NCBI GenBank assembly: GCA_947095535.1 | Contig: OX352772.1 | Location: forward strand, 213,133,620-213,197,619 | DNA: 64,000 bases | Source: Poecilobothrus nobilitatus | Lineage: Eukaryota; Arthropoda; Insecta; Diptera; Dolichopodidae | Direction: 5' to 3' | Shown: one piece after another, positions 11,015 to 21,065 of the stretch | How positions within the stretch are numbered: position 1 is the stretch's first letter | Layout of the letters: each line of letters begins with the position of its first letter | Translations under genes and position numbers: made by a program | Notes under the pieces: model-generated | The model's database searches: none | Told to the model about the DNA's origin: nothing | The model's input: the letters and a program-made list of their open reading frames with translations, nothing else

Positions 11015-11705
11015 ATTAATAATTTGTTCGAAAACCAAATAAAAAATATAGAGAAAATAATTAATTATAAAAAAATTTTATATCTGTTTTTTTTATTAAT
11101 CTTTGTTTCTTAGATGTTACAAATTAACTGAATATTACTTAAACTTTTTTTATAAACTTACAATTTTTCTTACTTTCTAAATATTGCTTATTCTAAACTT
11201 TTTTTAAAATTATAAAAACGCAGAATCAAATGAATGAAAATAAGTGAATTTGATACTAGTATCAAATATCAAATAAACAAATATCAGATAAACAAGTATC
11301 AAATTCATTTATTTTCATTCATAACAACTTAAGTAACTTTATTGTGCAATATCCGTAGTAGGTACTTTAAAAATAACAAACTTATGAAAAAATTAGCTAA
11401 ATCTTATTTCTAGAAAATTTATTTTAAAACATTTATAATGCAATAACCATATCATGTTTCTATAATGTTTTGTTGTCATACACATATGCTAAACAGCTGT
11501 GTTTTTATAATTTTAAAAAAAATTTGGAATAAGCAATATTTAGAAAGTAAGAAAAATTGTAAGTTTATAAAAAAAGTTTAAGTAATATTCAGTTCATTTG
11601 TAACATCTAAGAAACAAAGATTAATAAAAAAAACAGATATAAATTTTTTTTATAATTAATTATTTTCTCTATATTTTTTATTTGGTTTTCGAACAAATTA
11701 TTAAT
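11015..11705. repeat. Head-to-head LTR sequences at the A2/A3 fold-back
   Basis: Between two inward-mirrored primer-binding sites lie about 690 bp. Much of it is an inverted repeat. The stretch near 11015-11220 is mirrored at about 11500-11705, and a GAATGAAAATAAGTGAATTTGATAC-type block (11231 onward) is mirrored at 11297-11321. An extra 170 bp or so on the right side (11322-11490) is unpaired. The best reading is two LTRs of family A joined in opposite orientation with partial loss. Exact LTR starts cannot be fixed by eye. Confidence 0.6.
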
Positions 11706-11722
11706 TGGCGCAGACGGTAGGA
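11706..11722 (+). other. A3 primer-binding site
   Basis: Reads TGGCGCAGACGGTAGGA on the plus strand, the mirror of the A2 site at 10998-11014. It fixes the LTR/leader boundary of A3. Confidence 0.8.
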
Positions 11723-12110
11723 TTCAAAAGTAAAGGAATTCAGTCATAAAGAAAATTAATAATAATAATAAATAAATTCGAAATAATTAAAATACAATAC
11801 TATAAAAAAAAAAATTTTTTTTTTGTGAAATATAAACTATTAACTAATTAAGTGAACTCAAAACTGCTCAAGTCAAATAGCAGTGAAAATAAACAGTATA
11901 ATAAAAACAATTTATGTAATTAAATCTAACAAGCCGTAACTTATTGCAAAAAAAAATATATGTATAATAAAACTTATTTAAATAACTATAGAAAGGCTTG
12001 AATTAAAATGTTAATGTGTTACTCTTAAACTGAACTACAATAGTGTTTTATTGTGAATAACATAACATCAAAGTTAAAACATTGTTTTTGTGTCACTCAA
12101 CAAGGAGTTT

Positions 12111-13130
12111 ATGAATCCATCACTTAAACAATGAGTGCTAGATGCTGTAGTACAGCAGAAACAACAACAAAATCAACAAGATCAACAGCAAAATCAATCC
12201 GTGGTGTTAAATTAACCATTGATGTTAACCATCGACCCGCTGAAGTACATTGAAACTATACCAGAGTTCAATGGTAAAGGTAATGATTTCTTTACATTTT
12301 TAGATTTTATTAGTAATATAGTTCCTTTATTAATAAGATATGATGCTTCCGGTGAAAAAAATTATTAAGTAGAATTAAAAGTAAACTAACTGGCAAAGCA
12401 AAAGAATTAATTGAAATAAATAATAATATTAATAATTGGTCCGACATGAGAACAATATTAGTTAATAATTTCGGTGATAAAACAACTGCTATTCAAATAT
12501 TTGACGAACTAAGATCCGTGAAATTTAATTCAACCAGTGTAGAATTATATAACCAAATTCAAAATATTTTAAGAAAATTGAACAACAAAATAAAAGATGA
12601 ACCTGACAGTTTTAATAAAATTAGACAAAATATCAACTCTAGTTTACAAATATTCAAAGACAAATTACCCGAACCAATGCGTTCTATAATTTTCACTAGA
12701 AATCCAAGTACTAAGAGACTATGGACATGTTACATGAGGCGAATTATGCTGATTATAATCCGTTTAATAATTACCAAAATAAAAATCGTAATCATACTAA
12801 CAATAAAAACGGAATTAATAATACTAACAATACATTTAGAAATTCAAATAACCAAAACAATAATCATAGTTCTAACAATATCTTTTATAATAACAATTAT
12901 AATCAAAATACTAACAATAGAAATAATACTAATTTTCAACAAAATCGTACCAATACTAATAATTATTATAACTATGTATAACAGAAATCGTAGCTTTAAT
13001 TTCGACCGTTCAAATAGAAATATTAACTCTAATTATAACCACCATAATAATAACCAAAACAGCGGCCAACAGAATCAAGTCCATAGAAATGATTACTACA
13101 ATGGTACTCATACTTCCAGAACTAATATTA
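12111..13130 (+). pseudogene. gag: A3 gag, broken
   Basis: The ATG at 12111 reads MNPSLKQ and then TGA. The Gln-rich segment ends in a stop before the in-frame ATG at 12222 (MLTIDPLKYIETIPEFNGKG), a capsid-like start. A stop after GEKNY, then the frame from 12446 with MRTILVNNFGDK, continue the capsid region. The shared one-base shift near 12715 moves the true reading to the Asn-rich frame 12721-12981 and then 12977 onward. The gene ends at the deletion junction to RNase H near 13130-13160. No zinc knuckle is seen. Confidence 0.8.
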
Positions 13131-13159
13131 CTCCCAGAACTATATTATTAAAATTATGC

Positions 13160-13791
13160 TTCACGCACTTTAAATCAACACGAGTGTAATTATTCGACTA
13201 TTGAGAAAGAATTACTCGCAATAGTCTGGGTAGTTAAATATTTTCGCCCATACCTTTACGGTAGAAAATTTGTTATAAGGACAGACAATAAACCTTTACA
13301 TTGGCTTCACAATATAAAAGAAGAAATTACAACGTTGGAAGATTAAGCTACAGGAATTTAATTTTGAAATTGAATATGTAAAAGGACGAGAGAATAAGGT
13401 CGCCGACGCCCTGTCAGTCGAAATCAACTTAAATGAGATGGAAGTTGATGAAATACGTTCAACAAACTCGACAATTCACTCTTCCGAAGAAGACAATACC
13501 GAATATATTCCAATCACTGAATATGCTCTAAATTGCTATAAATCTAAAATTATTATAAAAATTGGTACCGTAGAAAAATTTTTATTAAATAAAATACATG
13601 GTAAAATTAGAAAAACATTCATAATCCAAAACCCAGTTGAGAATTCATTTATAAAGATTTTTATAGAACATATACCCCCTATAGGAATTGTAGGAGTAAT
13701 GATAGACGACATAAAAGTTTATAGCCTATTCCAAAATATTTATATAAAACATTTTTCTAAGAATAAATTACTAAAAATCAATAAGTGTTAT
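13160..13791 (+). pseudogene. pol: A3 RNase H end and pol linker
   Basis: It starts in the RNase H segment [20 protein letters not shown], fused directly to gag by deletion. It includes the [14 protein letters not shown] strand and the VKGRENKVADALS end of the domain. The linker frame 13438-13854 follows. Its last 20 or so residues (from GWFTW) are translated from the antisense LINE tail, not from the element. Matches A4 16089-16724 closely. Confidence 0.85.
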
Positions 13792-13988
13792 TTGGTTGGT
13801 TGGTTTACGTGGCTGATCCTGTCAACCATGACAAGGCCACAATTAGCGCGTTAGCACCGTTTTGCTACCACTTCCGTGACCACAGGGCTATAATGGATTT
13901 AATTTCAGATCCATTTCGCGGCATTCAGGAACCTTACCTTTTCTGCAGGTTGCTTAGACGTTAGATCGCTAAAATCGTTAAATTCATA
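13792..13988 (-). repeat. LINE 3' end remnant shared with A2 and A4
   Basis: About 195 bp equal to the reverse complement of the LINE 3' end at 7340-7539. It joins the A linker at exactly the same base (after GTTAT), and its other end stops near TTCATAGCT. Same insertion, not a new one. Confidence 0.85.
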
Positions 13989-14110
13989 GCTATTGAAGTT
14001 TCATTCAATAAATTCATTTAAATTCATTACAATGAAGTTACTTAAGTTGTTATGAATGAAAATAAGTGAAATTGATACTTGTTTATGATATATGAAATTT
14101 ATAGCACGCG

Positions 14111-14358
14111 AGTAACATCCTTAACACATAATAAAAAAGCAATTAAAGACATAATAGAATATTTAGAATCAGGTAAATAATTATAATCAATATTAACAGA
14201 CAAACTAAAACATGTCTTAACAAAATATTTTGTTATCAGGTAAATACCTATAATCAATATTAACAGACAAACTAAAACATGTCTTAAATAAAAAGTTACT
14301 ATCAAGTAAACAACAAATAGTAAACAAATCAAGTCATGTTTAAATAAGATAATTATTA
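14111..14358 (+). repeat. Partial B-family LTR inside the A array
   Basis: It matches the first 245 bp or so of the B LTR (compare 17012-17258), starting AGTAACATCC. It includes an internal duplication of about 83 bp containing AACAGACAAACT. It ends at AAATAAGATAATTATTA and then runs into family A gag sequence. The first 25-30 bp of the A sequence (about 14357-14383) are inverted relative to what follows, so the junction is complex. Confidence 0.8.
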
Positions 14359-14548
14359 GTATTGGTACGATTTTGTTGAAAATTACTTCCAGAACTAATA
14401 GATCAGATGCAATGGATGTTGATCCTACTGTAAATCAGATAATTAATACTAAGGATACTCGACCACAAGTAAAAAATTTTCCCTCGACAGCCTCGGACAA
14501 CAACATAGAACCTTACTTTATATAATTATACAATCGAAAGGTAGACCC

Positions 14549-14971
14549 TTGACATTTACTATAGATTCTGGAACCACAATGAGCGTAATAAACTCCAGGA
14601 TTTGTAATCCCATATTTTCTAGTAAAGTAAAGCCAATTTCTATTAAAATATTAACAAACGTACTTAATTGTGACACCATTATAACCATTGACGCATTTTT
14701 AGAATTTAATACCAATATAAAATTTGAATTCTTAGAATTACCGTATATTAATGGAATGGATGGACTGATTAGTAATAACATACTAATACCATTAGAGTTC
14801 AATATTAACTACAAAAATAAAATCTTAAAATTAAATACAGGCAATGAACTTCCTATTTTTTTCAACGAAAATGAAGAACAAGAGTATTCAATTCCTTTCC
14901 CTTTAGAAAATATTCAAATTTTTCAACATGAAACTTTTCTAGGAAAAACGAAATCAGGTGTGATCACTTAG
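14549..14971 (+). CDS. A4 aspartic protease region, open frame
   Basis: A 140-residue open frame with TIDSGTTMSVIN, the retroviral aspartic protease active-site half. It is collinear with A1 and A2. A Gag-Pol cleavage enzyme acting as a dimer. The ATG is an internal Met rather than a certain start, because the frame is open upstream across the end of gag. Confidence 0.83.
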   Translation: MTFTIDSGTTMSVINSRICNPIFSSKVKPISIKILTNVLNCDTIITIDAFLEFNTNIKFEFLELPYINGMDGLISNNILIPLEFNINYKNKILKLNTGNELPIFFNENEEQEYSIPFPLENIQIFQHETFLGKTKSGVIT

Positions 14972-15000
14972 ATCCCTCCTCCAAAAGTGAACTAATGAAT

Positions 15001-15955
15001 TTATTAAAAAAAAATTCAAAAAACCTTTTATTACGAAGGGGATGATCTCACTTTTACCCATGCTATCAAGCATGAAATTAATACTCTGAACGAATTTCCG
15101 ATTTATACAAAAATCTATCGTTCTCCTGAGGTACATTGTCAAGAAGTTGACAACCAAATCCAGGAAATGCTGAACGGAGGAATTGTTAGACACAGTGATT
15201 CACCTTACTCAGTTCCGCTTTGGATTGTGCCAAAAAAACCTGATGCATCTGGTAAACAAAAATGGCGTATCGTTATTGATTACCAGAAATTAAATAATAT
15301 TACAATCAATTATAAGTTTTCGATCCCGAATATAGACAATATTCTGGATAAGCTGGGTCGAGCAATGTATTTTACCATGCTCGACTTAGCTAAAGGCTTC
15401 CATCAAATAGAAATAGCCGAAGACGATATAAGTAAAACAGCCTTTAGTACTGCAAACGGACATTATGAATTTTTCAGGATGCCATTTGGACTCAAAAATG
15501 CTCCTGCCACTTTCCAAAGGCTAATGAACTCAGTTTTAAGAGAGTTCATAGGTAAAACGTGTTATATTTACTTGGACGATATAATAATATTTAGTACTAG
15601 TAAAGAAGAACATTTTGACAATTTATGGAAAATATTACAAAAACTTAGTGACGCGAACCTAAAAATTCAACTAGACAAGAGCGAAATTATGAAACAAGAA
15701 ACTGAATTTTTAGGTCACATCGTCACAACTAAAGGAATAAAACCTAATCCGAACAAATTAGATACAATCAACAAGTTTCCAATTCCGAAGACCCCAAAAC
15801 AAATAAAATCTTTCTTAGGTCTTGTGGGATATTATAGGAAATTTATAAACGCCTTTGCAAAAATCCGAAAACCGCTTGCAATGTGTTTAAAAAAGATAAA
15901 TGAATTAATATTACTGATACTGAATATAAAAATGCTTATGCTTTTAATAATTTAA
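15001..15955 (+). pseudogene. pol: A4 reverse transcriptase (best copy, frameshifted ends)
   Basis: The N-terminal part (15001-15166) is in another frame, because a run of A after the start differs in length from A1 and A2. From 15167 to about 15890 one frame covers the RT core: [31 protein letters not shown] (first Asp), [16 protein letters not shown], and the intact catalytic YLDDIIIF at about 15568-15591. FLGHI and the GYYRKFI thumb motif follow. A shift at about 15890 ends the frame before RNase H. The active-site residues are intact, but the polyprotein is not. Confidence 0.88.
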
Positions 15956-15984
15956 AATTACTAATTTCTTCAGATCCTATTCTT

Positions 15985-16724
15985 AGTTTCCATAATTTTT
16001 CTAAACAATTTATTCTAACCACCGACGCAAGTAATTTTACCTTGGAGCTGTTTTGTTCCAAGACAATCACGGGATATGTTATGCTTCACGCACTTTAAAT
16101 CAACACGAGTGTAATTATTCGACTATTGAGAAAGAATTACTCGCAATAGTCTGGGCAGTTAAATATTTTCGCCCATACCTTTACTTTAGAAAATTTGTTA
16201 TAAGGACAGACAATAAACCTTTACATTGGCTTCACAATATAAAAGAACCAAACTCTAAATTACAACGTTGAAAGATTAAGCTACAGGAATTTAATTTTGA
16301 AATTGAATATGTAAAAGGACGAGAGAATAAGGTCGCCGACGCCCTGTCAGTCGAAATCAACTTAAATGAGATGGAAGTTGATGAAATACGTTCAACAAAC
16401 TCGACAATTCACTCTTCCGAAGAAGACAATACCGAATATATTCCAATCACTGAATATGCTCTAAATTGCTATAAATCTAAAATTATTATAAAAATTGGTA
16501 CCGTAGAAAAATTTTTGTTAAATAAAATACATGGTAAAATTAGAAATACATTCATAATCCAAAACCCAGTTGAGAATTCATTTATAAAGATTTTTATAGA
16601 ACATATACCCCCTATAGGAATTGTAGGAGTAATGATAGACGACATAAAAGTTTATAGCCTATTCCAAAATATTTATATAAAACATTTTTCTAAGAATAAA
16701 TTACTAAAAATCAATAAGTGTTAT
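15985..16724 (+). pseudogene. pol: A4 RNase H and pol linker
   Basis: RNase H is readable from about 16010 with the first Asp strand (TTDASN, just before a frame change). The frame 16053-16271 carries [20 protein letters not shown] (Glu) and [13 protein letters not shown] (Asp). A TGA after NSKLQR breaks the end of the domain. The linker frame 16371-16787 starts MEVDEIRSTN. Its last residues come from the antisense LINE tail. Nearly identical to A3. Confidence 0.85.
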
Positions 16725-16925
16725 TTGGTTGGTTGGTTTACGTGGCTGATCCTGTCAACCATGACAAGGCCACAATTAGCGCGTTAGCACCGTTTTGCTA
16801 CTACTTCCGTGACCACAAGGCTCTAATGGATTTAATTTCAGATCCATTTCGCGGCATTCAGGAGCCTTACCTTTTCTGCAGGTTGCTTAGACGTTAGATC
16901 GCTAAGATCGTTAAATTCATAGCTA
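16725..16925 (-). repeat. LINE 3' end remnant in A4
   Basis: Same roughly 195-bp antisense LINE tail as at 13792-13988, starting after GTTAT. It ends in CATAGCTATTGCACAATGAAG, which continues into the terminal sequence of family A. Confidence 0.85.
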
Positions 16926-17011
16926 TTGCACAATGAAGTTACTTAAGTTGCTATGAATGAAAATAAGTGAATTTGATACTTGTTTATGATATATGAAATT
17001 TATAGCACGCG

Positions 17012-17598
17012 AGTAACATCCTTAACACATAATGAAAAAGCAATTAAAGACATAATAGAATATTTAGAATCAGGTAAATAATTATAATCAATATTAACAG
17101 ACAAACTAAAACATGTCTTAACAAAATATTTTGTTAACAGGTAAATAACTATAATCAATATTAACAGACAAACTGAAACATGTCTTAAATAAAAAGTTAC
17201 TATCAAGTAAACAATAAATAGTAAACAAATCAAGTCATGTTTAAATAAGATAATTATTATGTTGAGACTTTTTTGTACGATTATTAGAGAATTACTTTCT
17301 TCGTACGATAAAATAGATTAAGATTTATATTATGTATTTAAGACAAAGAAATTGCTTTTTTTGTATAAGTGAAGAATTAAATATTGAAGATAATAACTAA
17401 TATAAATATTGGTAACGATTTAAAAAGAGTAGTCTAAGAATAACTGCTGAACTGTAACAGTCTAATAAGAAATTGTTAAACTAAGTAATCGTAATATTAT
17501 ATTTAAATAGTTAAGCTTTCGATTTTAATAAAATTAAAATATTTATAAAAATAAATTGTTGTGTTTTTTTATTATTAAAATAAATAATAAATATTATT
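17012..17598 (+). repeat. B1 5' LTR
   Basis: 587 bp from AGTAACATCC to AATATTATT, ending at the primer-binding site. The AG...TT ends match the errantivirus style. It contains an internal tandem duplication of about 83 bp (AACAGACAAACT block at about 17096 and 17162). It is virtually identical to the B2 5' LTR but clearly diverged from the B2 3' LTR in its middle. It should hold the promoter and poly(A) signals. No individual site can be assigned by eye. Confidence 0.85.
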
Positions 17599-17614
17599 GG
17601 CGCAGTCGGTAGAA
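17598..17614 (+). other. B1 primer-binding site
   Basis: TGGCGCAGTCGGTAGAA, tRNA-Ser-like as in 17.6/297 elements, directly after the LTR. The same site is at 21652-21668 in B2. Confidence 0.8.
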
Positions 17615-17752
17615 TATCTCTCCAAAGAGTTGATATCTAGTGAAACGAATCTATAAAATTAGAAAATGTTTTTAATCAGAAAGTGTTACAAAATTTTCTT
17701 ATATAAAAATCAGTTAATCAAAAGTGTTGCAAGTTTTTTTTAGTAATATTAT

Positions 17753-18277
17753 ATGATACAAAGAAACAATTTATTTGATCAAAATAGAAAAATAGATAAC
17801 AAAGACAATTTGTCAGAAATTGAGAATTTAAAATCTTTAATTTCAAGAAAAACATAAAAGGGAAATGTTTGAAATGCAGAAACACTTACAACTACAAGAA
17901 CAACAATATCAACTACAATTTCAACAACAAGAACAACAACATCAAGTACATCTTCAACAACAACAACCACAGTCAGTACAACAGCAACAATTAGACTCAA
18001 TATTTAAGTTAACACCAGAACAATGTATCAACCGTTTCCGACACCTAAAACCATTTAACGGTGTAGGTGAATTCAAATTACAAGAATTCATCAGGGCAAC
18101 GGAAAAAGCTATGGAGTTATGTAATAAAAATGTATATCTAGAAGAATATTGCAAAGAAATAGTAATAAATGAAAAAAATACAAGGTGATGCCAAACGGTG
18201 CATACAATGCCTAAGACAACAATTAACATGGAATATTGTAAAGGCAGAATTAAAACAACACTTATATAATTATTAAC
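17753..18277 (+). pseudogene. gag: B1 gag N-terminal half, two frameshifts
   Basis: The ATG at 17753 opens 34 codons ending in a stop after ISRKT. The frame 17865-18188 then carries a strongly Gln-rich segment (about residues 7-45, LQLQEQQYQLQFQQQEQQ-like) followed by a capsid-like region (CINRFRHLKPFNGVGEF...). A shift in an A run near 18172 gives the continuation GDAKRCIQCLRQQLTWNIVKAE up to 18277. The gag C-terminus is missing at the pol deletion. The Gln-rich start resembles the Gln-rich leader segment of family A. Confidence 0.75.
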
Positions 18278-18369
18278 TCTGTATAATTCTTTGCAGATTA
18301 TACAGAGTTAATTAACAAATGCAGAAGTTTACGGACAATCATGAAGATAATGACATTGATATAGCAATC

Positions 18370-20812
18370 TTCTATACACATTAGAAACAAGAACCTTTTC
18401 ATTCAATCTAATAAATGAACAATTATTTAAACTAAATATTATTAAGGAGAAAGTTAAACAAATTCAAGATAATATTGCTTCAGCTAGATTAAGTTTACTA
18501 CATCCAAATATATTATCAAAAGAAGAAATAATAAAATATAATATAGATTTTAAGAAATTAAATCAAATACGATTAGGATTAGCCAAACATATAAACGGAA
18601 TGATAATTTTTGCTATAAAAATACCAATTGATTATGTAACATTAAACAAAAAAGTAATTATACCTATAAACAATGAAAATAATACATTAATTAAAGAAAA
18701 AATAGAATATACACTAGAATTAAATAATAGTTATTATAACTTCAGTTCATCACAATGATTTAAAGAACTGGAAAATTCAGAAAATTGCATTTTTAAAAAT
18801 AATTGTAAACTAATAACTAATTATGAAAGCAAGATAATAAATATCGATGAAAATTCTTTAATTATACAAAATGCTGTAAATTTTGATATGAATATTAATT
18901 GTGATGAAAGACAATTTACCTTAAATGGAAACAATTTCGTAAATTTTTATACCCGTACGATAGGATCGGGTATAATAAAATTACTCCTCCGTTTGTAACA
19001 CCTCGAAATAAGCGAGCTAGATATACCTTCAAAGGTATGGATCGGATCAGAAAAAAATTCTAAGACTTTTGAGCCATGTCCGTCCGTCCGTCCGTCCGTC
19101 CGTCAGCACGCTAACTCAAAAACTAAGAAAGCTAGAATCTTGAAATTTACACAAAATATTCTGGGAGTAATTTGTAGGTTCCCTATTTTTTTTGGTTGGG
19201 TTTGGACAAAGCCTTAGGGTAGCTCTCGAACACCTAACTTTTAGATCCCTACATTTTTTTTGAAATAGAGCTATGAAATTTTAACTACTGATAGATCTCA
19301 CAAAAATATTAATTTTATTTTTAATAACTTTTTTTTGTAGCCCCACCCGTTACGGAGCTACAGCTCCCCAAAGGTTCAAAAAAGCTCTATATTTAAATTG
19401 TTATAGCACAAGTTGTATAAGGTATATCTTCATTTTGAAAACGCCAAACGATTACTACTTTTATTAGCTTTAAAAGTATATATACAATAAATATATATTT
19501 GTGACATACGGTGTCTTAATTTACCGTTATGCGAAACTCAAATTTTGCAAAATCCTTTAACCCTTCTATCTTCTAAACGGTTTAAGTTGGAAACTTGAAA
19601 TTGATTGAAGTTAGATCTTTGAAAATAAGTATGAGTCATTTCAGAATTTTTTTTTGTTTTTCCGTTTAGGAGCTGTAAGGGGTCAAAAACTGAAAATTTT
19701 CTATTTTTAAACACCTGTAACTTGAACACCTGTTAAAATTTTTTTGAAGTAATACACAAAAATTAAAGCTTCAACATTATACTTTTATTTCTGTTAACAA
19801 CTTTTGTTAATAATATAGGGTTACTTTATAATTGACGAAAGTGTTACTTGATTTTTTCAAATTTTCTAACAAATTTCTTTAAAACGAATTTTTTCCATTT
19901 TGTTTTACTCGATAATTTGAAATTGTTGAGGATATAATGCGTAGTATAAAAAAATGTAAATAAATAAACAACATAACGGTTGCTTGAAGAATTTTTATTT
20001 ATATGATATTGATATATATACATACTTATATAATATCATGTTTATTTACATATCGTATATGTCACTAGTGAATGAATGATAAGAGTATATATGTATATTA
20101 TATAGCGCCGTATTTACATACATATATGTATTTATTGTACTTATAAGAAATTATTCTGTCAATGGAATATTTAAATATAATATAATATAATATTTAAAAT
20201 TATATTGATTATTTTGTACTAAGTAAATTTAATATACATTTACCGCTTAGTATTAAATGGTACTATAGAATATTTGAAAAAGTTTTGGATTGATAATCGT
20301 TATGTGGAAGATTAGAATCTGCTTTAGAAAAATGTACATATAAACATATAGTTTGAATATATGTACAACCCATAAGTTCTAGAAATTATAAAATTCACCC
20401 AAATTATTTGAAAATACTAAAATATTAAAAAAATAATATTGTAGTAGAGTGGCTGTGAACATACTAACGGTTCGTACGGGTATCTAAGAGTTGACAAAGG
20501 CAACTGTATTCTTCCTCGTTTTAATTGTAATATTAACATTAATAATGAAAAGTTTTCAAATACAGAATATCATTATATAGAAAAATTTGTAATACCAAGT
20601 TTAAATAAAACAGAATGTGAAATTAGCTTAAGTTTTGACGACATAGTATTAAAAACTAAAGAAAATATTCAAGAAATTAACGAATTAAAATATCATAAAC
20701 ATGTCAATTATGTTGGAATAGCAGGAACTTTAATTATCCTAATTATTTGTTTTGTATTAATAATTATTAAAATAAAATTTATTATGAAAACTCAGGAGAG
20801 TTTCCAAAGTAA
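18370..20812 (+). pseudogene. env: B1 env, split by repeat D1
   Basis: Errantivirus envelope protein of the baculovirus F-like type. The left part (to 18947) contains a heptad-like helix ending in ARLSLLHPNILS, a motif of this Env group, and later Cys residues in NCKLITNYES. It has one TGA after YNFSSSQ. After D1, the right part (20519-20812) carries FVIPSLNKTECEISLSFDD and a C-terminal membrane anchor of about 20 hydrophobic residues (VGIAGTLIILIICFVLIII) with a short basic tail. The N-terminal half with signal peptide and cleavage site is deleted. Not functional. Confidence 0.8.
18948..20518 (+). repeat. Repeat D1 inside B1 env
   Basis: A 1.57-kb AT-rich interspersed repeat, one of four copies. 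It starts TATACCCGTACGATAGGATCGGGTA, a near-terminal hairpin (TACCCG...CGGGTA), and near the other end has CGTACGGGTAT, an inverted copy of the first 12 bases, about 27 bp from the boundary. A (CCGT)n microsatellite lies near 19076-19105 with six units. No coding frame matches a known protein. The class is uncertain. A Helentron-type non-autonomous element or a MITE are both possible. Confidence 0.82.
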
Positions 20813-21059
20813 GAGGGGAGGAGTTACATCCTTAACACATAATGAAAAAGTAATTAAAGACATAATAGAATATTTACAATCAGGTAAATAATTATAATCA
20901 ATATTAACAGACAAACTAAAATATGTCTTAACAAAATATTTTGTTATCAGCTAAATAACTATAATCATTATTAACAGACAAACTAAAACATGTCTTAAAT
21001 AAAAAGTTACTATCAAGTAAACAATAAATAGTAAACAAATCAAGTCATGTTTAAATAAG
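20810..21059 (+). repeat. B1 polypurine tract and truncated 3' LTR
   Basis: AAGAGGGGAGG (20811-20821) is the polypurine tract that primes plus-strand DNA. The LTR starts at 20822 (AGTTACATCC) and is cut after AAATAAG at 21059. There it joins GCACGCGAG, the sequence that precedes the B1 5' LTR at 17005, so this is the tandem-duplication junction. Confidence 0.85.
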
Positions 21060-21065
21060 CACGCG

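Larger units (their letters stand above)
11706..14110 (+). mobile_element. Errantivirus/Gypsy copy A3 (deleted, plus strand)
   Basis: Mirror image of A2: primer-binding site at 11706, leader, gag to about 13130, then a direct jump into RNase H and linker (13160-13791), then the LINE tail fragment and a piece resembling family A terminal sequence (about 13989-14110). Protease, RT, integrase and env are deleted. Its segment from RNase H to the B LTR is repeated about 2.9 kb downstream in A4. Confidence 0.87.
14385..17010 (+). mobile_element. Errantivirus/Gypsy copy A4 (plus strand)
   Basis: It begins inside the gag C-terminus (SRTNRSDAMDVDPT), then has protease, RT, RNase H and linker, then the LINE tail fragment and a short terminal piece, and abuts the B1 5' LTR. 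Integrase and env are missing. It has the best preserved RT of the four copies. The block from RNase H to the B LTR duplicates 13160-14350. Confidence 0.88.
17012..21059 (+). mobile_element. Errantivirus copy B1 (gag-env only)
   Basis: A second LTR element family: 5' LTR, primer-binding site, leader, gag, env, polypurine tract (AAGAGGGGAGG) and a truncated 3' LTR. Protease, RT, RNase H and integrase are absent, so gag and env are about 90 bp apart. Env is interrupted by repeat D1. The 3' LTR stops after about 238 bp, where the tandem copy B2 begins. The repeat unit is about 4.05 kb. Confidence 0.88.

Noticed and set aside
17779..18000. Val-rich minus frame that looks like a membrane protein
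   Set aside because: Antisense of the Gln-rich CAA tract of B gag, which reads as GTT on the other strand.
17954..18229. Cys-rich minus frame in B gag (and 21996-22283)
   Set aside because: Antisense of gag. The terminal Cys cluster is the complement of CAA/CAG repeats.
19538..19729. 63-codon minus frame inside D1 (and 23588-23779)
   Set aside because: Repeat D is non-coding. The frame is broken in D3 and D4 and has no recognisable motif.
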